Source: Streptomyces asiaticus (GTDB lineage: Bacteria > Actinomycetota > Actinomycetes > Streptomycetales > Streptomycetaceae). From it: a stretch of 64,000 nucleotides of DNA. Below, in pieces: positions 36,126-44,219 of this stretch; the stretch's first letter is position 1, and the number at the start of each line of letters is the position of its first letter. Location of the stretch: NCBI RefSeq assembly GCF_018138715.1, contig NZ_JAGSHX010000001.1, forward strand, positions 992,001-1,056,000, read 5' to 3'. Under the pieces are notes generated by a model. It was given only the letters and a program-made list of their open reading frames with translations. It was not told the origin of the DNA and did not search any database. The translations under genes and the position numbers were made by a program.

Positions 36126-37504
36126 CCAATGACCACCGCACGCCGGCCGCTGGGCCACGGCCCGCAGTCCGAGGCCACCGCCGGGCCCTCGCACGGTACG
36201 GGCCCGCTCCACCGTAGCCAGGCCGACGTCGATGCCGCGCCCCTGTACCGGGGCGGGCTGCCGGAGCTGGAGCAGCTGCGCGAGCGGGGCGTGCTCGGCG
36301 CCCCGCCCCCGGCAGCGTGACCTGCTTGGGGTCCATAAATCCGACCGAAGATGAGGCGCCACCGGGGCAGCCGACGGCCACGCCCGGCGGGCAGTTCACC
36401 GCGTGGACGCCGCCGCGGCGGCTGGTCGTCCCGCTCGACCGTCACCTCGACCCCGTCCGTCGCGACGTCGGCCAGCACCTCGATGTAGATGCGGCACCCG
36501 CTGCCGCGCCGGTTGGGCACCGGGATCTGGAGACGTCCCCGACCCGGGTCTCCGGCCAGGTCCGCAGCGCCCGCACCACCGCGTCGGCCGTGCGCTGCAC
36601 GTCGGCCGAGCCCGACCCCACCACCCGGATCTTCTGCGGCATGCCGACCGCCACCATCCCCCTGCCAGTCGAGGTCACCGACCTCTGCCAGGTCCTCCAG
36701 GACCAGGCGGAGCCGAGGGCGGCCCTGTCAAGGCTGGTCGTCTTCCACGCACTCACCTCGGGGGAATTGCGAACCTTGCTGACCACGGAGTTGCGCGACG
36801 GCAGGCTGTTCCTGCCCAACCGCGCAGCCCTGTGCTACACCTCCACCGTCGACGAGGTCGGCCTCGTCGAATACAACCTCCGCAACGCCGGCCCACGGGC
36901 GAAAGCCCCCGCGACGGCGACGTCCCGGGGTCCTGAGGCCCCGGGGCTAGCGAGGCTCACCGATGAAGTCCGCAGCCCCGGGCGACGGAATGCTCGCGTG
37001 GGATCCACAGAAGTATCCGAGGCCGTACGGGGGCATCAAGGTACGTCTATCGCTTGACGCGCCCTCGGATGGCGAGGGCGGCAAGGCCGAGCAGCACGGG
37101 TTCGGTCGGGCGGGAGGCCATCTCGGTGTAGGTACCGGTGGTAGTGAGGTCCTGACCGGAGGAGCGGAAGACGACCGAGTTCACCACGACCCGAAGGGAC
37201 TGCCGTACGATCCCGAGGTGCGCGTCGTCCGGCTGACCGCGCCCTCGCCGCGCGCCTCGGAGACGGCGGGAGAGAAGAGGCGGGCGTACCACCATCGGTG
37301 GCCGGTACGGATGCACAAGGTGAGGCAGTGGTCTCCCAGCCGCCAGGAGCACCGGGTTATCTGGCGTGGCCCCTACATCAAGGGGCCGGCCGATGCCCCG
37401 CTGATGATGGGTGAGAAGGCTTACCTCGTGGACTCGTAAATCCCATCGCCGAAGCACCTGTCGCTAATCCGGTCCGCACCGATCGATGTCGCCGACACGG
37501 CGTC
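36126..37504. other. gene debris, no intact gene recognised
   Basis: Several fragments can be seen. A plus-strand tail near 36180-36320 ends GLPELEQLRERGVLGAPPPA. A frameshifted minus-strand frame near 36650-36360 reads KIRVVGSGSADVQRTADAVV then SGCRIYIEVLADVATDGVEV. A plus-strand frame near 37290-37439 ends VIWRGPYIKGPADAPLMMGE, a tail seen in small hypothetical proteins of actinomycete mobile DNA. None is complete, and frames overlap on both strands. An integrase fragment is listed separately. Confidence 0.45.
36650..36845 (+). pseudogene. tyrosine recombinase/integrase-like fragment
   Basis: The frame reads ALSRLVVFHALTSGELRTLL and DGRLFLPNRAALCY. The pattern (L)VAFHALRxGQLRxLxLTDIRDGRL is the start of the catalytic domain of a group of actinomycete tyrosine recombinases, with the first catalytic Arg in place of the ELRTL arginine. 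The downstream H-x-x-R and Tyr boxes are missing. Confidence 0.4.
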
Positions 37505-37777
37505 GGCTCACCTGCGCCCGCGCGGAGAGCATCCCACCTCGCAGGAGGACTTGGCCGAGGTGACCGGTTCACCTCCGCTCGTGCAGAGAGCGCTTCTCGC
37601 AGAACTTGGAGCCGACGTTCTTGACCGGCTCACCTCCGCTCGCGCGGAGAGCGCCAGGGCGAGTGGTCCCTGGCGGTGGCGTGCGGCGGCTCACCTCCGC
37701 TCGCGCGGAGAGCGCCAGGGCGAGTGGTCCCTGGCGGTGGCGTGCGGCGGCTCACCTCCGCTCGCGCGGAGAGCGCC
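37505..37777 (-). CRISPR. type I-E CRISPR array, five repeats, four spacers
   Basis: Repeats of 29 bp start at 37505, 37566, 37627, 37688 and 37749, an exact 61-bp period, so each spacer is 32 bp. The three right-hand repeats are identical and contain the hairpin CTCCGC TCGC GCGGAG; the two left-hand ones are degenerate. Read on the minus strand, the repeat starts GGCGCTCTCCGCGCGAGCGG, like other I-E repeats. Degeneration at the left end marks the trailer, so the leader lies on the right, toward cas3. Spacers at 37656-37687 and 37717-37748 are identical. Confidence 0.93.
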
Positions 37778-37899
37778 CTTCGCGACCTGCGATGTTAGAG
37801 GGGCTTTGCGTGTTCTTGACTCAAGGAGCAGCTGTTGTGCATGCGCGCCAATCTATCGCGTGGTGGGCGATTGTCAGTGGCTGCTGGTAGGCGTACGGC
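37778..37899. promoter_or_regulatory. CRISPR leader / cas3 upstream region
   Basis: This 122-bp stretch separates the array (transcribed leftward) from cas3 (transcribed rightward). It is less GC-rich than its surroundings (ATGTTAGAGG, TTCTTGACTCAAGG), as leaders usually are, and should hold both promoters. Confidence 0.6.
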
Positions 37900-39210
37900 A
37901 TGGCCGAGATGCCGTTAGTACCTGCCGGGACTGGCCTCGATGCGCGGTTGTGGGGGAAGGAAAAGGGGCTGCTGAGACCCTACCCGTTGATCTGTCACCT
38001 GCTGGATACGGCGGCCGTCGCGGGTCGGTTGTGGGACGTGATGCTGGGGGCCCGCTCACGCGGGTTGATCGCTGAGCGGCTGGGGTTGGGTGAGGATGCG
38101 TCGCGGCGGTTGGTGTGTTGTTGGGCGGGGTTGCATGATCTGGGGAAGATCACTCCGCCGTTTCAGAGTATGTCGGCGAGCAGGTACGCCGTCCTCGCCG
38201 CAGACGAGGCGTATGCACCGGTGCCGGGTGCGGAGGGGAAGCGGGGGCTGCGGCATGAGCGGGCGACGCACTGGGCGCTGACGGGCCTGTTCGCGGAGTG
38301 GGGCTATCCGCACGGCCGGCTGTCGCAGTCGGTGGCTCATCAGGTGGCGCAGCTGCTCGGTGGGCATCACGGGGTATTCGGGTGTGCGTTGGAGGCGTCG
38401 AAGCTGCGTGCGCCTGAGGTGTGGGAGCCGGGGTTGGGCGGGCCTGGCTGGGCGGGGCAGCGGGCTGTTCATGCTGGTGTGGTGCGAGCGTTGACGGGGG
38501 CGGGTGGGGCGCCGTCGGGCCGGTTGTCGGGTGAGGCGGCGGTGGTGGTGGCGGGTGTGGTCGTGGTCGCGGATTGGCTTGCCAGTCAGGAGTCGGTGAT
38601 CGCGGAGCGGTTGCCGACGGAGGGCTGGGCGGGGGACGGGAAGGAGTTGGCGGCGCACTGGCGGGAAGCGGTGGAAGCGGCTGAGCGGGTGGTGGGGGAG
38701 GCCGGGCTGGGGTCGGCGGTTTTTCCGGCTCGGTCGTTCGCGGGGCAGTTTCCGTTTTCGGCGAATGCGTTGCAGGAGAGCGTGGAGCGGGGTTTGCCGG
38801 GGTTGGTGGGGGAGCGGGGTTCGGGGTTGGTGCTGGTGACGGCGCCGACGGGGGATGGGAAGACGGAGGCGGCGTTGCATGCGGCGTCGGTGTTGGGGGG
38901 GGTGTCGGGTGCGGGAGGTGTGTTTGTGGCGTTGCCGACGATGGCGACGGCGGATGCGATGGTGCCGCGGGGGGAGGAGTTCGCCCGGATGAATGTGGGT
39001 GGGGACCGGGCGTTGGTGTTGTTGCACAACATGGCGTGGCTGAGCCGCTGGGGTGGGTCTGATCAGGGTGATCATGGGCCGGTGGTGGCCGATGGGGTGA
39101 CGGCGCTCGAGGCGGGGGAGTGGTTGCGCGGCGGGCGGCGTGGGTTGTTGGCGCCGTTGGGGGTGGGGACTGTCCTGTCGCAGTGCACTTGGCAGACAGT
39201 GGGCTACTGA
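37900..39210 (+). pseudogene. cas3: cas3 (type I-E helicase-nuclease), C-terminally truncated
   Basis: The 436-residue frame begins with the HD nuclease domain (about 20-240): LICHLLDTAAVAGRLWDVML, CCWAGLHDLGKITPPFQ with the metal-binding HD pair, LLGGHHGVFG. It then enters the SF2 helicase domain with Walker A motif VTAPTGDGKTEAALHAASVL and FVALPTMATADAM. Family members are about 900-950 residues. Similarity ends around residue 425 (LLAPLGVGT, where relatives continue with a DEAH box), and 12 unrelated residues follow. Without the rest of the helicase and without Cascade genes nearby, interference is not expected. Confidence 0.9.
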
Positions 39211-39222
39211 TCTCCTCGGCTG

Positions 39223-39269
39223 CCAGGTCGGTTGAGAACGCTGGCCTTCGTTGTTCTCAACCGACCTGG
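39223..39269. terminator. 17-bp perfect inverted repeat (hairpin)
   Basis: CCAGGTCGGTTGAGAAC and GTTCTCAACCGACCTGG pair perfectly around a 13-base loop. The position just after the cas3 break and before the cluster repeat suits a strong terminator, or the scar or end of a mobile element. There is no T tract. Confidence 0.6.
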
Positions 39270-39338
39270 TGTCCGCGGAAACCGGAGTCGTGTCGATAGG
39301 CCGAGAAGATCCCCACGGTCGCTCGGGCTTCCCGCTCA

Positions 39339-39414
39339 GCGCGCGACGCGAGGAGATTCGGTCAACACGAACGAGAACAAGTGAGAATCCGACAGCTGCA
39401 ATGCGAAAAGACAA
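39339..39414. repeat. 75-bp inverted repeat, left end of the biosynthetic cluster
   Basis: Reverse complement of 59710-59784. A core of 47 bases (39362-39408, starting TCAACACGAACGAGAACAAG) is identical, and the outer part GCGCGCGACGC also matches. The pair lies in opposite orientation about 20.3 kb apart, on both sides of the polyketide genes. Confidence 0.8.
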
Positions 39415-40021
39415 CTCCCCGGACGCTTTCACACGGATGAGGCCGGCCTGGCACCTCGACATCGCGCGTACCAACCAGCCGATACTGGGGACAGTCGGCC
39501 TGAGGGGGCTGGGCAAAGTCTCGGTCACCACCGAGAGGCCCTGCACCTGGCCACGATGGGCGGGGCACAGCGGGTTGGGTGACATCGACCGGGTCTTGAT
39601 CGCCGGAGAGGCGGTAACGGAGCGTGGAGCCCTCGGCCATTCGAGGTCAGTATGGGGTCGGGACAGCGGGGCTGGGTATCGCCAGCAGCCAGGCACAGAT
39701 CAGCACGGAGGTGCTGTCGATAACCGGCTTGTACGGGTCCAGATCGGTCGCCCGGGGCGGCAGCTTCTTCCGGGGCTCAGGCCAGGCCGAACCCAGTACG
39801 GACGTATTCCCACGTGCGGAGGTTCACCTCGGGCACCGACCTCGCGAAGAACACTGTGGATCCCCCTAGGATGCCGCCTCAGCCTTTGACGTCCTCCGGA
39901 CGATCGGCGTAATTTTTCTGCTGAAGTAGATATTGCCGAGCTCTTTTCATGGTGCAAATCGTTTGCCCGTTATGCGCCCCATGCGAGGCGTGCTCGATTG
40001 AACGATGATTTGGAGTGGGTG
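39415..40021. promoter_or_regulatory. upstream region of the methoxymalonyl operon
   Basis: No gene that I can support lies here; small frames on the minus strand are not recognisable. The last 120 bases are AT-rich for this genome (GTAATTTTTCTGCTGAAGTA, TTTTCATGGTGCAAATCG) and should contain the operon promoter. A candidate PAS-LuxR box lies at 39854-39869. Confidence 0.5.
39854..39869. promoter_or_regulatory. candidate PAS-LuxR (PimM-type) box upstream of the methoxymalonyl operon
   Basis: CTGTGGATCCCCCTAG agrees with the published PimM operator consensus CTVGGGAWWTCCCBAG at 13 of 16 positions. It is 150 bases before the first start codon. The match is weaker than the one at 45637 and could be chance. 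Confidence 0.35.
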
Positions 40022-40885
40022 ATGGTGAATTCCCGATCGGACACGATTGCCGTATTCGGTGCGGGGGTTATGGGGCGCAGCATCACCGCACTCGCACTGG
40101 GGCGTGGGGTGCATGTCGTCCTGGTCGACGTATCGGAAGGCGTACTCCAGCAGGCCCGGGCGGAAATCGCCCAGCAGTTGCGGCACGGGCAGTTCATGGC
40201 CGCCTTTCCCGATGGACAGGCGGCTGGGACACTGACCACGACGCTGTCCGGCACGGACGCGGCGGACGCCGGTCTCGTGATCGAGGCGATCACCGAGGAC
40301 GCCACGCTCAAGGCGCGGATCATGGCGGAGATCTCCAGCATGCTCCCCGCCGGGGTCCCGGTGATCACCAACACCTCGGGCATCCCCATCGCCGAACTGG
40401 CGAAGTCGGTCCGGCGCCCCGAGGATCTGGCCGGGGTGCACTTTATGAATCCGGCCTATCTCATCGAGATGGTCGAGGTCATCCGCGGTCCGCAGACCGG
40501 CGACGACGCCATGGCCGCGATCCAGTCCTCCCTGGAGCGGCTGGGGAAGAAGACGGTCGTCGTGCGCGACGCACCGGGGTTCGTCACCAGCAGGCTGCTG
40601 CATCCCATGATCAATGAAGCGGCGAGGGTCGTGGCCGAGGGCACCGCGAGCGTCGAGTCCGTGGACCGGCTGATGCATGGATGTCTCGGTCACCCCACCG
40701 GGCCGCTGCGCACCGCCGATCTGATCGGGCTGGACAATCTCGTGGACGCTCTTCGACTGCTTGCCGAGCGGACCGGAAATTCCACCTTCGAGCCCTGTGA
40801 ACTGCTCATGGAGAAGGTGCGGCGCGGAGATCTGGGGCGCAAGACGGGGCGGGGTTTCTATGACTACGGAAAGGTACTTTCGTGA
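40022..40885 (+). CDS. fkbK: 3-hydroxyacyl-CoA dehydrogenase-like enzyme, FkbK type
   Basis: The 287-residue protein begins MVNSRSDTIAVFGAGVMGRS with the GAGVMG NAD loop, has the family blocks IEAITEDATLKARIMAEISS, TNTSGIPIAELAKSVRRPED and HFMNPAYLIEMVEVIRG, and a C-terminal 3HCDH domain (LGHPTGPLRTADLIGLDNLV, RKTGRGFYDYG). In methoxymalonyl-ACP biosynthesis FkbK oxidises the C2 hydroxyl of glyceryl-ACP. ATG 40022 is chosen over 39998 because GGAG lies six bases upstream. It is the first gene of a five-gene run and overlaps the ACP gene by four bases. Confidence 0.9.
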   Translation: MVNSRSDTIAVFGAGVMGRSITALALGRGVHVVLVDVSEGVLQQARAEIAQQLRHGQFMAAFPDGQAAGTLTTTLSGTDAADAGLVIEAITEDATLKARIMAEISSMLPAGVPVITNTSGIPIAELAKSVRRPEDLAGVHFMNPAYLIEMVEVIRGPQTGDDAMAAIQSSLERLGKKTVVVRDAPGFVTSRLLHPMINEAARVVAEGTASVESVDRLMHGCLGHPTGPLRTADLIGLDNLVDALRLLAERTGNSTFEPCELLMEKVRRGDLGRKTGRGFYDYGKVLS

Positions 40886-41160
40886 ATATGGACCAGCCGA
40901 TCGCCGCTGAGGGGATCGAACGGGCGATTACGGCCTTTGTCTCGGAGCGAGTGAAGGCGGAGGTTCCCGTCGGTCAGGATCTCTTCGATTCGGGGCTGGT
41001 GTCGTCGATGTTCGCGATGGAGCTCGTGGTCCATCTGGAGCAGGAGTTCTCGGTGCAGATCCTGGGGGATGACCTCAAGCGGGACAACTTCCGTTCCATC
41101 GGGGCCATGACCGCTCTGGTGGGGCGTCTGCTCGGCGCCGGGCAATCCGCCGATGCCTGA
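40882..41160 (+). CDS. fkbJ: discrete acyl carrier protein, FkbJ type
   Basis: The 92-residue protein starts at GTG 40882 (GTGA overlap with the upstream stop): VNMDQPIAAEGIERAITAFV. It has the carrier fold with FDSGLVSSMFAMELVVHLEQ, the FkbJ-type variant of the phosphopantetheine site; the modified serine lies in LVSSMF. The protein carries the glyceryl to methoxymalonyl intermediates and hands the finished extender to an AT domain of the PKS. Its 3' end overlaps the acyl-CoA dehydrogenase gene by eight bases. Confidence 0.88.
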   Translation: MNMDQPIAAEGIERAITAFVSERVKAEVPVGQDLFDSGLVSSMFAMELVVHLEQEFSVQILGDDLKRDNFRSIGAMTALVGRLLGAGQSADA

Positions 41161-42268
41161 GCCGCTCGCCGGTGCGCGTGAGCTCGTGGACGACCTCGTC
41201 GGCGACCGGGCCGCGGAGTGGGACCGGGCTGGTCTGATCCCCGACGACGTGCTGCGGACGCTGGCCGCCCGCGGCCTGTTGTGCGCGGGGGTGCCGGAGA
41301 CCTTCGGCGGACTTGGGGCGAGCAGCGCCGCGAACGGCGAGTTCACGGCGTATGTCGGCAGCCGGTGCAGTTCGCTGCGGAGTGTGATGACGTCGCAGGG
41401 CATGGCCGCGTGGGCGATCCAGCGCCTGGGCGGCCCGCGGCAGCACGCGGAGTATCTGCCGAAGCTGGCCGGTGGCCGGCTCGCCGCCATCGCGTTCAGT
41501 GAGCCGGAGGCGGGCAGTGATCTGTCGGCGATGACCACGACCATCGAACCGGAGGGTGAGACCGTCGTCGTCCGCGGGCAGAAGGTCTGGACGACCGCTG
41601 CGCACTACGCCGATCTGATCGTCGTCGTCGGCCGCTACGGCTCCGGGGCGGCCGCTGTGGTGGTACCCGCGTCGGCTCCGGGCGTCACGGTGCGCCGGGT
41701 GCCGCGGCCGTCCGGCTGCCGGGCGGCCGGACACGCGGATGTGCACCTCGACGATGTGCGGCTGCCCACCAGTGCGGTGCTCGGCGGTGGGCAGCCGTTG
41801 ATGCTGCTGGTGACGACGGCGCTGGCGTACGGGCGGATCTCGGTCGCCTGGGGCTGTGTGGGGATCCTGCGGGCCTGTCTGGACGCCGCCGGTGGCCACG
41901 CCCGTATCCGGCGGCAGTTCGGCAAGCCGCTCGCCCAACACCAGCTGGTCGGCCGTCACCTGGCGGATCTGCTGACCTCCGAGCAGATCGCCACCCGGGT
42001 GTGTGAGCATGCCAGCCGGTGTTGGGACAGCGGCTCCCCGGACATGGTCGTCGCGACCGTCCTGGCCAAGCAGGTGAGCGCGGTCCAGGCCGCGCGGGGC
42101 GCCGCCACGGCGGTGCAGGTCCTGGGCTCGGCCGCCGCGCGCGAGGGCCATGTGGTCGAGCGCGCGTACCGCGATGCGAAGCTCATGGAGCTCATCGAGG
42201 GCAGTACGGAGATCTGCCAGTTGATTCTCGCCGACCACGCCGTGTCGATGTCGACGTCCGCGTCATGA
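41153..42268 (+). CDS. fkbI: acyl-CoA dehydrogenase-like enzyme, FkbI type
   Basis: The 371-residue flavoprotein has the acyl-CoA dehydrogenase fold: an N-terminal helical part, the FAD/substrate block AFSEPEAGSDLSAMTTTIEP, KVWTTAAHYADLIVVV, and a C-terminal helical domain with RIRRQFGKPLAQHQLVGRHL and AKLMELIEGSTEICQLILAD. The glutamate in LIEGSTE is the family base position. FkbI relatives complete the oxidation to the hydroxymalonyl stage on the carrier. ATG 41153 overlaps the ACP gene; the stop overlaps the next ATG (ATGA). Confidence 0.9.
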   Translation: MPEPLAGARELVDDLVGDRAAEWDRAGLIPDDVLRTLAARGLLCAGVPETFGGLGASSAANGEFTAYVGSRCSSLRSVMTSQGMAAWAIQRLGGPRQHAEYLPKLAGGRLAAIAFSEPEAGSDLSAMTTTIEPEGETVVVRGQKVWTTAAHYADLIVVVGRYGSGAAAVVVPASAPGVTVRRVPRPSGCRAAGHADVHLDDVRLPTSAVLGGGQPLMLLVTTALAYGRISVAWGCVGILRACLDAAGGHARIRRQFGKPLAQHQLVGRHLADLLTSEQIATRVCEHASRCWDSGSPDMVVATVLAKQVSAVQAARGAATAVQVLGSAAAREGHVVERAYRDAKLMELIEGSTEICQLILADHAVSMSTSAS

Positions 42269-43359
42269 CCCGAGGAAGCACTGTGGCCCAACAGCCCCCG
42301 ATCGTGAAGTGCCTGGTGTGGGATCTGGACAACACCCTGTGGCAGGGCACGCTGCTGGAAGACGGCCGGGTGACGCTTCCCGGTCCGGTCAGGGAGCTGA
42401 TCGCCGACCTGGACAGGCGTGGCATCCTCCAGTCGGTCGCCAGCAAGAACGACCACGACCAGGCATGGAAACAGCTCCAAGCGCTCGGCGTGGCCGAGTA
42501 CTTCGTCCTGCCGCGCATCGGATGGGGCCCGAAGTCCGATGCGGTGCGCGAGATCGCCGCCGAACTCAACTTCGCGCTCGCCACGATCGCCTTCGTCGAC
42601 GACCAACCGGCCGAGCGCGCGGAAGTCCAGTTCCATCTGCCCGAGGTCCGCTGCTACCCGGCTGAGGAACTCTCCGGCCTCGCCGCTTTGCCGGAATTCA
42701 GCCCCCCGACGGTGACGGTGGACGCGCGGCGCCGTCGCCAGATGTATCAGGCCGGATTCCAGCGGAAGGCGGCCGAGGCGGAGTTCACCGGGCCGAGCGA
42801 GGACTTCCTGCGCTCCCTCGCACTGGTGATGGACATCGGCCGCGCCACCGAGGAACAGCTCTCCCGTGTCGAGGAGCTGACCTTGCGCACCAGCCAGATG
42901 AACGCCACCGGCGTACATTACTCCCTCGCGGATCTGCGGACGCTGCTGGCCGATCCGCGCCATGAGGTGCTGGTGACCGTGCTCACCGACCGGTTCGGAC
43001 CGCATGGCGCGGTCGGTCTGCAACTGCTGGAGAAGCATCCGCGGGTGTGGAATCTGAAGCTGCTGGCCACCTCCTGCCGTGTGGTGTCCTTCGGCGCCGG
43101 CTCGGTGATCCTCAACTGGCTCGTCGACGAAGCCTCCCGCGCGGGTGTCCACCTGGTGGCGGACTTCCGGCGCACCGAACGCAACCGGATGATGGACATC
43201 GCCTACCGCTTCGCCGGTTTCACCGACGAGGCGTGCGACTGCCGGGCCGGGCTGCCCGCACCCGCACACGAGGACATCCAGCGGCTGCATCTGATTCCGG
43301 AACCACAGGCCCCGTCGCCGACGGTGAAGCTCAACGCCGTCAGCCTCCAGTGCGCCTGA
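42265..43359 (+). CDS. fkbH: FkbH-like glyceryl-ACP synthase (HAD superfamily)
   Basis: The 364-residue protein has the HAD phosphatase motif I VWDLDNTLWQG (D20 and D22), ASKNDHDQAW, FVDDQPAERAEV, and a C-terminal acyltransferase-like part (RTSQMNATGVHYSLADLRTL, VILNWLVDEASRAGVHLVAD, ADFRRTERNRMM). FkbH dephosphorylates 1,3-bisphosphoglycerate and loads the glyceryl group on the ACP. ATG 42265 gives the ATGA overlap with the upstream gene; GTG 42283 has a better ribosome site (GAGGAAG) and may be the true start. Confidence 0.92.
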   Translation: MTRGSTVAQQPPIVKCLVWDLDNTLWQGTLLEDGRVTLPGPVRELIADLDRRGILQSVASKNDHDQAWKQLQALGVAEYFVLPRIGWGPKSDAVREIAAELNFALATIAFVDDQPAERAEVQFHLPEVRCYPAEELSGLAALPEFSPPTVTVDARRRRQMYQAGFQRKAAEAEFTGPSEDFLRSLALVMDIGRATEEQLSRVEELTLRTSQMNATGVHYSLADLRTLLADPRHEVLVTVLTDRFGPHGAVGLQLLEKHPRVWNLKLLATSCRVVSFGAGSVILNWLVDEASRAGVHLVADFRRTERNRMMDIAYRFAGFTDEACDCRAGLPAPAHEDIQRLHLIPEPQAPSPTVKLNAVSLQCA

Positions 43360-43474
43360 GTCTCCAGGGGCCGTCGGGGCGCACCGCCTCCCGACGGCCC
43401 GGACCGGAAGCGGGCGAAAAGCCGAGCATCGGACGAGAACGGACGAGAGAAGATCCGGAGAAGGTGGACGACAC

Positions 43475-44149
43475 ATGGCGAACCAGGTAGGACTCCCGGC
43501 CGCGCTCTCGGAGTACATCCGGGTGTCCTCCCTGCGCGAGGACGAGATCCTGCGGCAGCTGCGGGAGACCACGGCGGAGCTGCCCGCGGGCAGCGCGATG
43601 CAGGTCATGCCCGAGGAGGGGCAGCTGCTGACGCTCCTGGCCGGTCTCACCCCGGCCCGGAGGATCCTGGAGATCGGTACGTTCACCGGATACAGCACCC
43701 TGTGCCTGGCCCGTGCGCTCGCCCCCGGCGGACGGCTGATCACCTGTGACATCACCGACCGCTGGCCGCGGATCGGCGCAGATTACTGGGCCAAGGCGGG
43801 CGTCGAGGCGCGGATCGACCTTCGTGTCGGTGCCGCGGCCGACACCCTCAAGGCCATCCTCACGGAGGAGGGCCCCGGCACCTTCGACTTCGTGTTCATC
43901 GACGCCGACAAGCAGGGCTACCCGGACTACTACGAGATGGCGCTGACGCTCCTTGACGACCGCGGCCTGATCGTGGTCGACAACACCCTGTTCTTCGGCA
44001 AGGTCGTGGACCCCGACGCGCAGGATCCCGACACCACCGGGATCCGCGCCTTCAACAAACTGGTCCGTGACGATCCGCGGGTGGAGATGTCCCTGGTGCC
44101 CATGGCGGACGGGATCACACTGATCCGCAAGAAGCAGCCGACCGCGTAG
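43475..44149 (+). CDS. fkbG: SAM-dependent O-methyltransferase, FkbG/CCoAOMT type
   Basis: The 224-residue protein matches the caffeoyl-CoA-type O-methyltransferases: RRILEIGTFTGYSTLCLARA (SAM site), FDFVFIDADKQGYPDYYEMA (metal and SAM contacts), GLIVVDNTLFFGKV and the C-terminal GITLIRKK strand. In this setting it methylates the C2 hydroxyl to give methoxymalonyl-ACP. A gap of 115 bases separates it from fkbH, with GGAGAAGG upstream of ATG 43475. The gene order K-J-I-H-G mirrors the fkbGHIJK set known from FK520. Confidence 0.92.
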   Translation: MANQVGLPAALSEYIRVSSLREDEILRQLRETTAELPAGSAMQVMPEEGQLLTLLAGLTPARRILEIGTFTGYSTLCLARALAPGGRLITCDITDRWPRIGADYWAKAGVEARIDLRVGAAADTLKAILTEEGPGTFDFVFIDADKQGYPDYYEMALTLLDDRGLIVVDNTLFFGKVVDPDAQDPDTTGIRAFNKLVRDDPRVEMSLVPMADGITLIRKKQPTA

Positions 44150-44219
44150 AGAGCGGCCGAAGGGGAACCCGGTCCGGTTTCCCGGGCGGGTTCCCCGCCT
44201 CCGCCGTCCGCGGGGTCGC

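Noticed and set aside
37441..37504. A sixth CRISPR repeat to the left of the array
   Set aside because: At the expected position 37444 the sequence shares no repeat core with the five accepted copies.
38056..39696. 546-residue minus-strand open frame
   Set aside because: It is the shadow of cas3 and neighbouring sequence: Pro/Arg/His-rich, no domain, no ribosome site, and the plus strand has clear Cas3 motifs.
39251..39889. 212-residue plus-strand frame at the cluster edge
   Set aside because: Its only notable piece is the inverted repeat translated; there is no family resemblance and no ribosome site, and the same repeat at 59710 is non-coding.
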